64,000 nt of DNA from Gordonia iterans (GTDB taxonomy: Bacteria; Actinomycetota; Actinomycetes; Mycobacteriales; Mycobacteriaceae): positions 2,790,001 through 2,854,000 of the forward strand of contig NZ_CP027433.1 of NCBI RefSeq assembly GCF_002993285.1. Direction: 5' to 3'. The notes beneath the pieces are model-generated. The model did no database searches. It saw only the letters and a list, made by a program, of their open reading frames with translations, and was not told the DNA's origin. The position numbers and the translations under genes were made by a program. Each line of letters opens with the position of its first letter. Positions within the stretch are counted from its first letter, which is position 1. Below are positions 19,150-27,162 of this stretch, piece after piece.

Positions 19150-20487
19150 ATGTCCCCGCACGCGCGTCCGACGGCGATCGCCCTGCGACGCTGGCGGCCC
19201 GGGGCCTTCGCCTGGGCCGCCGCCGCACTGGTCTTCGCAGTCTCGGCTGTGCTGCAGATCGTCGGGGTGCCGGGCACCTCCAGCTTCGGCACCCGGACGC
19301 GGTTCGACCTGGACGTCTACCGGCTCGGCGGCGCGCTGTGGCAGCAGGGCATCAGCCTGTACGCCGACGGTTCGCTGCCGTTCACCCAGGACGGCATCTG
19401 GCTCCCGTTCACCTATCCGCCGTTCGCGGCGCTGCTGTTCACGCCGCTCGGCGCGATCCCCCTCGGGATCGCCGGGATCGGCCTGTCCGTCGTCAGCATC
19501 GCGTGTCTGGTGTACGTGACCGTGGTCTTCTTGCGGTTGCTCGGCATCGGCCACCCCGGCAACCGCGTGCTGCTGGCCCTGGTGATCTCGGCCGCGACGG
19601 TGTGGTTCAACCCGTTCGGCATGACGCTCAGTTTCGGTCAGGTGAATGTGATCCTGCTGGTGCTGATCGTGGTGGATCTGTTCGTGGTCCGCCCGGACGG
19701 ACCGCTGCGGGGCACGCTGATCGGGCTGGCCTCAGCGGTCAAGCTCACTCCGCTCGTCTTCCTGGGCGTCTTCGCGGCGAGTGGGCGCTGGCGGGCGGCC
19801 TGGGTCGGGGTCGGCGCCTTCGTCTCCGCCGGGCTGATCGCCGCAGCCTGGCTGCCCGCGGATTCGGCGAAGTACTGGTCGTACACCGTCTTCCACACGA
19901 CCCGGATCGGGGTGCCGGAGGGTCCGATCAATCAGAACCTCAACGCCGCGTGGCTGCGCTTGCTGGGCGTCGACAACCCAGCGGCGCCGGCGGCGTGGGT
20001 GATCTCGGCCCTGGTCGTGACCGCGTTGGCGGCCGTGGCGCTGTGGCGGAGCCGCCCGAGCGAGTCCTTCGGACCGGCGCCGACTCCGCGCGACGACGTC
20101 AACGCCCTGATCGCGGCCTGCATCGTCGCCTTCTGGGGGCTGCTGGTGGCGCCGACCACCTGGTCGCACCACTGGGTCTGGTCGCTGCCGGCCGTGCTCG
20201 CCTGCCTGACGATCGGGGTGGCGACGCGTGATCGGCTCGGCGGACGTCTCTTCGGACTGCTGGGCGTGGTCGGCATCCCGATCTTCGCGATCGGTCCGTT
20301 CCAGTTGATGCCCGAGGATGTGACCGCGTGGTCGTGGTGGCAGCAGATCGCCGGGAACGCCTACCTGCTGTGGGCGCTCGGCTTTCTGCTGCTCTTGGCC
20401 GTCAAACCGTTTCGCATCGCCGACGACGGCCCCGCGGTGACCCCGACCGACGCAGCGGACCCCGCCGCGGAGCGCCGCGGACGGTGA
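19150..20487 (+). CDS. GT87 family mannosyltransferase (Rv2181/MptC-like)
   Basis: Multi-pass membrane glycosyltransferase of 445 residues with roughly 10-12 hydrophobic segments. The first extracytoplasmic loop carries RFDLDVYRLGG with the acidic catalytic-type residue pattern of GT-C enzymes, followed by FTYPPFAALLF. SFGQVN and INQNLNAAWLRLL are motifs of GT87 (DUF2029) proteins. At this position M. tuberculosis has Rv2181, an alpha-1,2-mannosyltransferase that branches lipomannan and lipoarabinomannan using polyprenyl-phosphate mannose; that role is inferred by synteny. Its TGA abuts the stop codon of the convergent acyltransferase with no gap (20487/20488). Confidence 0.9.
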   Translation: MSPHARPTAIALRRWRPGAFAWAAAALVFAVSAVLQIVGVPGTSSFGTRTRFDLDVYRLGGALWQQGISLYADGSLPFTQDGIWLPFTYPPFAALLFTPLGAIPLGIAGIGLSVVSIACLVYVTVVFLRLLGIGHPGNRVLLALVISAATVWFNPFGMTLSFGQVNVILLVLIVVDLFVVRPDGPLRGTLIGLASAVKLTPLVFLGVFAASGRWRAAWVGVGAFVSAGLIAAAWLPADSAKYWSYTVFHTTRIGVPEGPINQNLNAAWLRLLGVDNPAAPAAWVISALVVTALAAVALWRSRPSESFGPAPTPRDDVNALIAACIVAFWGLLVAPTTWSHHWVWSLPAVLACLTIGVATRDRLGGRLFGLLGVVGIPIFAIGPFQLMPEDVTAWSWWQQIAGNAYLLWALGFLLLLAVKPFRIADDGPAVTPTDAADPAAERRGR

Positions 20488-21198
20488 TCAGGCGGCGGTG
20501 TCGCCCTTGGCCGGAGCGTCGTCGGTCGTCGCATTCTTCAGGCTCGCCGCGTACACGTCGACGTACTGCTGACCGGACAGGCGCATCAGCGCGTACATGA
20601 TCTCGTCGGTCACCGCCCGCTCGATGAAGCGGTTGCCCGCCATCCCCTCGTAACGCGAGAAGTCCAGCGGCTTACCGAACTTCAAGGTGATCCGCGTCGG
20701 CCGCGGGAGGATGGTTCCGGGCGGGTTGATCTTGTCCGTGCCGATCATCGCGACCGGGATCACCGGGGTTCCGGTCTCCAGCGCCATCCGCGCGAGCCCG
20801 GTCTTGCCCTTGTACAGACGGCCGTCCGGTGAACGAGTGCCCTCGGGATAGAGACACAGCAGGCCGCCGGACTCGATCACCCGCTTGCCCGCGGACAGCG
20901 CCCCGGCCGCCGCCGATGCACCGGAACGGTCGATCGGAATCTGCCCCGAGGAGCTGAAGAACCACTTCTTGAAGCGGCCTTTGGGACCCGGCTCGGTGAA
21001 GTACTCGGATTTCGCGAGAAAGAAGATGCGCCGCCGCACCATCAGCGGCAGATAGAAGCTGTCGACGACCGCCAGGTGATTACTCGCAAGCAGTGCGGGA
21101 CCGTCGTCCGGGATGTTCTCCAAGCCCTCGACCTTCGGCCGCGCCATGAGCCACAACCACGGCCCCATCAGCACGTACTTGAAGAGGTAATACCACAT
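20488..21198 (-). CDS. 1-acyl-sn-glycerol-3-phosphate acyltransferase (PlsC family)
   Basis: Membrane-associated phospholipid acyltransferase of 236 residues. Block I is NHLAVVDS (His41-x4-Asp46), block III LYPEGTRS (Glu119-Gly120), and block IV VIPVAMIGT. It has a hydrophobic N-terminus (MWYYLFKYVLMGPWLWLM). It occupies the Rv2182c position among PIM/lipoglycan genes, so it may supply phosphatidic acid for phosphatidylinositol mannosides. ATG 21198. Preceded by the ROK kinase gene 63 bp upstream. Confidence 0.92.
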   Translation of the reverse strand: MWYYLFKYVLMGPWLWLMARPKVEGLENIPDDGPALLASNHLAVVDSFYLPLMVRRRIFFLAKSEYFTEPGPKGRFKKWFFSSSGQIPIDRSGASAAAGALSAGKRVIESGGLLCLYPEGTRSPDGRLYKGKTGLARMALETGTPVIPVAMIGTDKINPPGTILPRPTRITLKFGKPLDFSRYEGMAGNRFIERAVTDEIMYALMRLSGQQYVDVYAASLKNATTDDAPAKGDTAA

Positions 21199-21261
21199 CT
21201 GCCGACCCGCTCCCTGCCTCGCTGTGCCCGCTCTGTCGACGCGGGACCTGAGTATGGGCCC

Positions 21262-22269
21262 TCACTTTACTTCAGCGGCGGACAGCGCCGGTTCGGCCTG
21301 CGCGGACCGGCTCGCCAGCCGCAGCCGCGCCATCTGCGCGGCCCCGATCACACCGGCGCTCTCGCCCAGTTGCGTCGCCCTGATCCGGGCGAGCTGCCGG
21401 TGACCGGCCCCGGTGACCACCTGGGCGTAGTGTTCGCGCGCCTCATCGAGATACAGACCCGACGCCGTGCCGAGGCCGCCCGCGATCACGATCAGGTCGG
21501 GATCGAAGACGTCGGCGATCATCGCCATGCCCTGACCGAGCCATCGCGCGAGACTCGCGAACGCCGCGAGCGCGATCGGATCGCCGTCGGCGGCCGCCGC
21601 CGCGACCCGGCGGCCCGTCAACGAGCCCGGATCGGCCATCGACTCGGCCGCGAGAACCGAATGCCGCGCGTCTTCACGTGCCAGCAACTCCACTGCGGTA
21701 TCAACCAGACCCGTTCCGCTGCAATACCTTTCAAGGCAGCCGCGCTTTCCGCAGTCGCACGGCCGTCCGTCCGGAACGACGACGATGTGGCCGAATTCGG
21801 GTGCCACCCCGAAGCTTCCGCGGTAGATCTCGCCACCCATGAGCATGCCGGCGCCGATACCGGTGCCCAGCGCCATCACCAGCGTGTTGTGCCCGCGGGC
21901 CGCGGCGCCGAAGTGCAGTTCAGCCAGTGCGGCGGAGTTCGCGTCGTGCTCGGCGAACACCGGCAGGCCGATCCGGGCGCTCATCTCGGCGGGCACCGCG
22001 GCTTCCCGCCACGCCAGGTGGGGCGCGAAGCGGACCGTCTGACAGTCGGGAGAGAGGAACCCGGCGATGGCGAGCCCCACCGCGCGCACCGCCCACCGGT
22101 CGCGCAACTCGGCGACCAGGCGGTCGAGGCAGTGTTCCAGTGCCCCGGCGGTGGGCGGGGTGGCCGCACGCAACGTGTCCAGCATGCTTCCGCGGCCGTC
22201 GACCACGGAGGCGCGAACGCTGGTGCCCCCGATGTCGATGCCGATGGTGAGATCATTCATGGTGCTCAC
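21262..22269 (-). CDS. ROK family sugar kinase (glucokinase-like)
   Basis: ATP- or polyphosphate-dependent sugar kinase of 335 residues. The phosphate-binding motif is GIDIGGTSVRA at the N-terminus; EHDANSAALAE contains the catalytic Asp; the ROK zinc motif is GH-x8-CDCGKRGCLE. GAGMLMGGEIYRG fits glucokinases. Start GTG 22269 has an AGGGTG 5 nt upstream; an ATG at 22260 is nearly as good. It lies 12 bp after the small Rv2183c-like gene. ROK repressors have an extra N-terminal DNA-binding domain, which is absent. The sugar cannot be fixed from sequence; glucose is the default. Confidence 0.9.
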   Translation of the reverse strand: MSTMNDLTIGIDIGGTSVRASVVDGRGSMLDTLRAATPPTAGALEHCLDRLVAELRDRWAVRAVGLAIAGFLSPDCQTVRFAPHLAWREAAVPAEMSARIGLPVFAEHDANSAALAELHFGAAARGHNTLVMALGTGIGAGMLMGGEIYRGSFGVAPEFGHIVVVPDGRPCDCGKRGCLERYCSGTGLVDTAVELLAREDARHSVLAAESMADPGSLTGRRVAAAAADGDPIALAAFASLARWLGQGMAMIADVFDPDLIVIAGGLGTASGLYLDEAREHYAQVVTGAGHRQLARIRATQLGESAGVIGAAQMARLRLASRSAQAEPALSAAEVK

Positions 22270-22281
22270 GCGAACACCCTG

Positions 22282-22653
22282 TCACGGATGGGCCGGTGCG
22301 GTGGTGATCCGCACCGGAATCGTCTGGAACGAGGTGGGCGCGCGCCCGGGCGTCCCCTGGTCCGACCTGAGCATCGCCGCGACGGCCTCGAGGACCGCGA
22401 TCAGCGCACTCAGCAGCCGGGCGAGCAGATCCCCGAGCTCGCCGACCAGCGTGCCGACCTCGGACATCAACTCGCCGACCGGAACGCCGTGCTCGGTTCC
22501 CCCGGCCGACGATGCGGCCGGACCGGTTCCGCCGACACTGCTTCCGGCGATCAGGCCGGCGAGCTGATCGATCTGCGCGGCGAATCCGAGCAGCAGAGGA
22601 CCGAACGGATCGCCTGCGGCGTCTCCGGCGCTTCCCTGTCCGGCGTCGGTCAT
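22282..22653 (-). CDS. Small conserved protein of unknown function (Rv2183c position)
   Basis: A 123-residue Gly/Ala-rich protein. A first helix (DPFGPLLLGFAAQIDQLAGLI) and a long hydrophobic-to-amphipathic helix (about 65-100, GELMSEVGTLVGELGDLLARLL and on) flank a Gly/Ser-rich spacer. No signal peptide or catalytic motif is visible. ATG 22653 is preferred over ATG 22671 because GAGGGG lies 10 nt upstream; TATTCT further upstream is a plausible -10. It sits between the ArsA-like gene and the ROK kinase where M. tuberculosis has Rv2183c, but I cannot demonstrate homology. Confidence 0.75.
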   Translation of the reverse strand: MTDAGQGSAGDAAGDPFGPLLLGFAAQIDQLAGLIAGSSVGGTGPAASSAGGTEHGVPVGELMSEVGTLVGELGDLLARLLSALIAVLEAVAAMLRSDQGTPGRAPTSFQTIPVRITTAPAHP

Positions 22654-22767
22654 CTCGCGCGATCCCCTCATCGTCTTCGGCGGTCTGGACAGAATACTCT
22701 CCGCCGCGCCGGCGCTCCTCGCCGGCCGGACGATTCGGCGCCGGACGGATGCTTCAGCGCCGGACGT

Positions 22768-24009
22768 TCAGCGCTGCGGCCAGACCGCCGGATCCGGGGC
22801 GAAGTCCACCTGCAGACTCTCCCCGTCCCAGTCGGCCCCGGTCACCCGGCACCGACGCAGCACCGACGGCAGCCGGACCGGATGCCGGAATCCGGATACC
22901 GTCACCAGCAGGTCGTCGCCCGACCGACCGAGAGCAAGACGCTCGGGATCGGCGAGGCGCTGACGCCAGCTGAGCCGATAGCGCGCAGCCAGGCCTTCGC
23001 CCCCGAGGTGCACGACGTTCGCCGCCGCCGCACCCCGTGGCCTGCCGTTCGGCGCCGGCAACCGCACGTCCAGCCGGCGCAGCTGCGACAACCGTGACGG
23101 GGCGGCGTCCGCGCCGTCGATCGCGAGGACGGAGACGGCCGAACCCGCTTCCGCGCCGAACACCCTCCGCGCCGCCGCGGTCACGGGATCCGTCGGCAGC
23201 AGGCCCGGGCCGGCGTCGACCAGCACCGAACGCAGGGGCAGGCCCATCAGGTCCGCGAGCGCCGCATGGTCGCCCAGTGCCTCGACCCCACGCTCGCCGC
23301 CGGGGAGCACCAGGTGGGCGGCCACCGCGTGCGGATCGGTGAAAAGCTCGCCGAGGTCCTCACAGTCGCGGGCGATGCCCTCCACGGCTCCCGCGAGCGG
23401 GGCGAGGGCGGGCTTCTCCGATGCCTCCGCGAGCCGACGATGACGGGGCCAGAGCCGGCTGATCGCCGTCGCCAGCACCGTCGGCGCGCGTAGCAGCTCG
23501 TACGGGTCGCCGGCACCGGACAGGTCGACCACGATCCGCTGCCAGCGGCCCGAGGTCGCCGCCTCGCGGACCGCCCGCAGCAGCAGAAACTCCTGGGCGC
23601 CGGGCAGTCCGGCGAGCTCGCCGGCATCGATGCCGGCGATCGTGCCCACGACCGGCAACAGGTTGCCGACCGCTCCCGCCGAATTCAGGGCGGCGGTGAA
23701 GTCGATCCACGCGGACTCGGTCACCGCGAGCCGATCCAGCGTCAGCAGGTCCAACTCGGCCGTCACCGAGACCGCCTCGCCCGGAACCCGGAACACACCG
23801 AGCAGGCGCGGGAGCGGCGACCGCGGGTCGACCGTCACCAGGAGAGTGCTGCCGACCGAAGCCCACGACGGCCGCGTCGCGCCGGCTCCGTCGGCACGGC
23901 GGGTCGCCCGGGACGCCTCGGCCAGGTCCAGCGCCCCGGCCGCGGCGAGCACGGATACCCCCGAACCACCGGGCCCGAGAACCAGATGGAGTGGTGCCAG
24001 ATCGATCAG
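22768..24009 (-). CDS. ArsA/MinD-like P-loop-fold protein with degenerate Walker A; apparent CTG start
   Basis: A 413-residue protein at the Rv2184c position, resembling anion-transporting ATPases of the ArsA/GET3 class. Reading from a CTG at 24009 gives MIDLAPLHLVLGPGGSGVSV, an N-terminal strand plus Walker A-like loop. There is no ATG, GTG or TTG between the upstream stop codons and the GTG at 23952, which would delete the loop. The CTG overlaps the stop of the SRPBCC gene as CTGA and follows an AGAAGAGGG...GAAGG purine stretch. The loop GPGGSGVS lacks both lysines of the deviant Walker motif (GKGGxGKT), so ATP hydrolysis is doubtful. Later features TVDPRSPLPRLLGVF and VVDLSGAGDPYELLRAP fit the family fold. 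Confidence 0.8.
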   Translation of the reverse strand: MIDLAPLHLVLGPGGSGVSVLAAAGALDLAEASRATRRADGAGATRPSWASVGSTLLVTVDPRSPLPRLLGVFRVPGEAVSVTAELDLLTLDRLAVTESAWIDFTAALNSAGAVGNLLPVVGTIAGIDAGELAGLPGAQEFLLLRAVREAATSGRWQRIVVDLSGAGDPYELLRAPTVLATAISRLWPRHRRLAEASEKPALAPLAGAVEGIARDCEDLGELFTDPHAVAAHLVLPGGERGVEALGDHAALADLMGLPLRSVLVDAGPGLLPTDPVTAAARRVFGAEAGSAVSVLAIDGADAAPSRLSQLRRLDVRLPAPNGRPRGAAAANVVHLGGEGLAARYRLSWRQRLADPERLALGRSGDDLLVTVSGFRHPVRLPSVLRRCRVTGADWDGESLQVDFAPDPAVWPQR

Positions 24010-24443
24010 CCTTCGACCCTCTTCTTCAGGTCGGTCAGCGCGGCATCGGTGATGGCCTTCTCGGCTCGCCGTTTCAGCTGGCTGATCATCGGAATCTTCA
24101 GGTCGACGGTGAGCGTGTAGGTGACCTTGGTCGAGCCCGGCACCTGCTGGCTGAGCCGATACGACCCGCGCTGGTCGCGCTGGAGGTCACTGGACTCCAG
24201 TTGCCAGGACACCGCCGTGCCGTCGGCCGCCCACTGATAGTCGAGCACGTAGGTGTCGGTGAGGACACCCGCATCGAGCTCGAAGCGGACCTTCGCCGCG
24301 CGGCCGTCCGGACCGGTCTCCAGCACCGTCACCTCGCGCGCAGCGGTGACCCACGACGGATAGTTGTCGAAGTCGGCGATCACGTCCATGATCGCGTCCA
24401 CGTCGGCGCCGACGACGATGGACCGCTCGGTGTGATCAGCCAC
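24006..24443 (-). CDS. SRPBCC family protein (Rv2185c-type)
   Basis: A 145-residue START/polyketide-cyclase fold protein (SRPBCC): VGADVDAIMDVIADFDNYPSW at the N-terminus, a beta-rich middle (VTVLETG..., YVLDYQWAADG) and a long C-terminal helix with AEKAITDAALTDLKKR. These proteins bind hydrophobic ligands; the ligand here is unknown. GTG 24443 overlaps the previous gene by 8 nt, and its stop overlaps the apparent CTG start of the ArsA-like gene, so these three genes form a tight operon. Confidence 0.88.
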   Translation of the reverse strand: MADHTERSIVVGADVDAIMDVIADFDNYPSWVTAAREVTVLETGPDGRAAKVRFELDAGVLTDTYVLDYQWAADGTAVSWQLESSDLQRDQRGSYRLSQQVPGSTKVTYTLTVDLKIPMISQLKRRAEKAITDAALTDLKKRVEG

Positions 24444-24882
24444 GGACGCTCCCCGGATCAGCGCTCGCCGGGTCTGCGCAGGCCGGGTCCGGGGTCGCCG
24501 GCCCGCCGATCTCGCGATCGCCCTCCAGCAGCGCCTTCACCTCGAACGACATCTCCTTGCCCGCCACTCGGCGCTGCTTGTTCAGCTCGGCGACCTCGGC
24601 CATGGCCGCCGCCGGCTCGCTCGGCAACGGACGCGTCGGCTCGGCGTGCAGATAGTAGTGCAGGACGAAGCCGTCGAGAACCGCCTCGCACCAGATCTCC
24701 ATCGTGCCCTCCAGCGGCCCGCTCACCCGCCAGCGCACGCCCTGATCACCGCGATCCTCGACCACCTCGAGCCGCAGATCGCCGAACCACCGCTTCCAGC
24801 GCGCGCGATCGTTCACCACGGCGCCGGCCGTCGTCGGGGCCGCGGCCACAAAGGTCTCGTCAGCCACCTGAATGGTCGTCAC
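24436..24882 (-). CDS. SRPBCC-like protein (Rv2186c position)
   Basis: A 148-residue protein starting VTTIQVADETFVAAAP (GTG). The core RWKRWFGDLRLEVVEDRGDQGVRWRV followed by LDGFVLHYYLHAEP looks like a divergent polyketide cyclase/SRPBCC fold. The C-terminal 25 residues are a Pro/Ala/Asp-rich tail (PDPACADPASADPG). The frame is open to 24942; GTG 24882 is chosen because it gives the typical N-terminus, with GTG 24900 as alternative. It diverges from fadD15, separated by 136 bp. Ligand and function unknown. Confidence 0.82.
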   Translation of the reverse strand: MTTIQVADETFVAAAPTTAGAVVNDRARWKRWFGDLRLEVVEDRGDQGVRWRVSGPLEGTMEIWCEAVLDGFVLHYYLHAEPTRPLPSEPAAAMAEVAELNKQRRVAGKEMSFEVKALLEGDREIGGPATPDPACADPASADPGSVRG

Positions 24883-25018
24883 CCCATTAGCATCACACAC
24901 GGTCCGCCGACGGCGAAAGTCACCCGTGCCGATCAGCGGCACCGGTGCGAGCGTTAGACTTTCGCTGATCGCCGATCAGTGCGTAGATCGACGCCGCAAC
25001 CGAAGGGTGTTCACTTCC

Positions 25019-26827
25019 ATGGCCGAATGCCGCGTGCCCGCCGCATACACGATCCCACCGGAGCGTAACGCCGGCGACGTCCTGTTCGACGTCGCGGCCG
25101 CCAACCCCGGCCGGACCGTCTTCTTGAGGCAGGACGGCGCCGACTGGCTGCCGGTCAGCGCCCGGGAGGCCGCGGACACGGTGCGCGCGCTGGCGAAGGG
25201 CTTGATCGCGTCCGGTGTCAACGCCGGCGACCGTGTCGGGCTGCTGTCGGCGACCCGTCTGGAGTGGACCCTGCTCGACTTCGCCGTCTGGTCCGCCGGC
25301 GCCACTCCCGTCCCCATCTACGACTCCTCCTCGGCCGCCCAGATCGACTGGATCATGGAGGACTCCGGCGCCACCGCGATCATCGTCGAGAACGACGCGA
25401 AGCGGAACCTCCTCGCCGAGGTCGCCCACGTGACGGCGGCGACCAGCGTGTTCGTGATCGACACGGCGCAGGGGCCCGGCGTCGTCGAACAGCTCACCGC
25501 GGCAGGCGCCGGCGTCACCGATGCCGAACTGGACGCACGTCGTCGTTCTCTCACCGCCGACTCCCCCGCCACCCTGATCTACACCTCCGGCACCACCGGC
25601 CGCCCCAAGGGCGTCATGTGCTACCACCGGAACCTGCTCGGCGAGATCGGCGGAGTGCTCGACACCTCGCTGCAAGAGCTGCTCGGCGAGGACAAGCGCC
25701 TGCTCCTGTTCCTGCCGATGGCCCACGTGCTCGCCCGCGCGATCAACCTGGTGGCCATCGAAGCTGGGGTACAGGTCGGCTACACGTCGGACATCAAGAA
25801 CCTGCTCACCACGTTCGAGGTGTTCCGCCCCTCGCTCATCCTCTCGGTGCCGCGAGTCTTCGAAAAGGTGTACAACTCGGCCAGGCAGAAGGCCTACGAC
25901 GCGAGTCCGGTGAAGGGCAAGATCTTCGACCGGGCCGCGTCCACCGCGATCGCCTACTCCAAAGCCACCGATCAAGGCTCCGTCGGGACCCTCCTGGAAC
26001 TGCGTCACAAGCTGTACGACAAGCTCGTCTACTCCAAACTCACCGCCGCCCTCGGCGGGCAGTGCGAGCTCGCCATTTCCGGCGGCGCACCGCTCGGCGC
26101 CCGCCTCGGCCACTTCTTCCGCGGCGTCGGCATCCCGGTGTACGAGGGTTACGGTCTCACGGAGACCACCGCGGCCATCACCGTCAACACCCCCGGACAG
26201 GTGCGGATGGGCACCGTCGGGCGGCCGATCCCCGGCAACGCAGTCCGTATCGCCGAGGACGGTGAGGTCCTGCTCAGCGGTGCGGTGGTGTTCGGCGGCT
26301 ACTGGCGCAACGAGGAGGCCACCGCCGAGGCGATCACCGACGGCTGGTTCCACACCGGCGACATCGGCACGCTCGACGACGACGGCTACCTCAAGATCAC
26401 CGGCCGCAAGAAGGAGATCATCGTCACCGCGGGAGGCAAGAACGTCTCCCCCGCGCCCCTGGAAGACATCATCCGGGCGCACCCTCTCGTCTCCCAGGCC
26501 ATGGTGGTCGGCGACCAGCAGCCGTTCATCGGCGCCCTGATCACCCTCGATCCGGAGTCGATCGGCGACTGGCTGGCCCGCAACGACAAGGCAGCCGACC
26601 TGCCGATGCCGCTCCTCGTCAAAGACCCCGACCTGCACGCCGAGATCCAGTCCGCGATCGACGAGGCCAACGCCACCGTGTCGCACGCCGAGGGCATCAA
26701 GAAGTTCCGGATCCTCAAGACGGACTTCACCGAGGAGACCGGCGAGCTCACCCCGACGCTGAAGGTGAAGCGCAAAGTGGTGGCCGAGAAGTTCTCGCAC
26801 GCCATCGAGAAGATCTATCGGAAGTAG
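25019..26827 (+). CDS. fadD15: Long-chain fatty-acid-CoA ligase (FadD15-like)
   Basis: AMP-forming acyl-CoA synthetase of 602 residues that activates long-chain fatty acids. The AMP-binding signature YTSGTTGRPKG, the VYEGYGLTETTAAI adenine-binding block, GWFHTGDIG and the hinge region ITGRKKEIIVTAGGKNVSP are all present, with the C-terminal KVKRKVVAEKF stretch. No signal or membrane segment, so peripheral/cytoplasmic. ATG 25019 has GAAGGG about 11 nt upstream; GTG 25007 is less likely. The gene is transcribed alone and ends next to a structured intergenic region. Confidence 0.94.
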   Translation: MAECRVPAAYTIPPERNAGDVLFDVAAANPGRTVFLRQDGADWLPVSAREAADTVRALAKGLIASGVNAGDRVGLLSATRLEWTLLDFAVWSAGATPVPIYDSSSAAQIDWIMEDSGATAIIVENDAKRNLLAEVAHVTAATSVFVIDTAQGPGVVEQLTAAGAGVTDAELDARRRSLTADSPATLIYTSGTTGRPKGVMCYHRNLLGEIGGVLDTSLQELLGEDKRLLLFLPMAHVLARAINLVAIEAGVQVGYTSDIKNLLTTFEVFRPSLILSVPRVFEKVYNSARQKAYDASPVKGKIFDRAASTAIAYSKATDQGSVGTLLELRHKLYDKLVYSKLTAALGGQCELAISGGAPLGARLGHFFRGVGIPVYEGYGLTETTAAITVNTPGQVRMGTVGRPIPGNAVRIAEDGEVLLSGAVVFGGYWRNEEATAEAITDGWFHTGDIGTLDDDGYLKITGRKKEIIVTAGGKNVSPAPLEDIIRAHPLVSQAMVVGDQQPFIGALITLDPESIGDWLARNDKAADLPMPLLVKDPDLHAEIQSAIDEANATVSHAEGIKKFRILKTDFTEETGELTPTLKVKRKVVAEKFSHAIEKIYRK

Positions 26828-26850
26828 TTCTCTTCTTTCGTGTGTTCGGC

Positions 26851-26975
26851 CGGGTGTGGCCGGGGATCTTCGTTCTTGCTCGTCCTCGCCCTCGATCCTC
26901 GTATCGAGATCGAACACCTGCCCCTCGATGAGGGCTGCGGGGGGCGCTGCGAATCGAAATCCCCGGCCACACCCG
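26851..26975. repeat. Long-range 17-bp inverted repeat between convergent fadD15 and pimB'
   Basis: CGGGTGTGGCCGGGGAT (26851-26867) is exactly complementary to 26959-26975, enclosing 91 nt that contain smaller pairings (CTCGAT/ATCGAG and CCCTC/GAGGG). It could be a bidirectional terminator, a structured RNA, or paired ends of a small repeat element. The remainder of the 26828-27162 gap, up to the pimB' stop, shows no gene I can support; its open frames look like shadows. Confidence 0.7.
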
Positions 26976-27162
26976 TCGGATCTCCGGAAAGAGCCGCTGA
27001 CGGAGCTCGCCCAAGGAGCGAGAACTTCCGGCGTGAAGCCCGACTAACGCTCGACAGCGCGCATGAGCGCCTCCGGCTGCCGTGGGGCTGCGCGAATCCC
27101 TTGTCCCAGAAGAGGGTCCGCCTGTAGCAACTCAGGTCACGGTGAACGGGGGGTCGCAGCGG

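Noticed and set aside
24920..26917. 665-codon minus-strand open frame opposite fadD15
   Set aside because: Antisense shadow; fadD15 on the plus strand has every acyl-CoA synthetase motif.
26840..27127. Short open frames in the fadD15-pimB' gap
   Set aside because: They run through the inverted repeat, have no ribosome site and no conserved-looking sequence.
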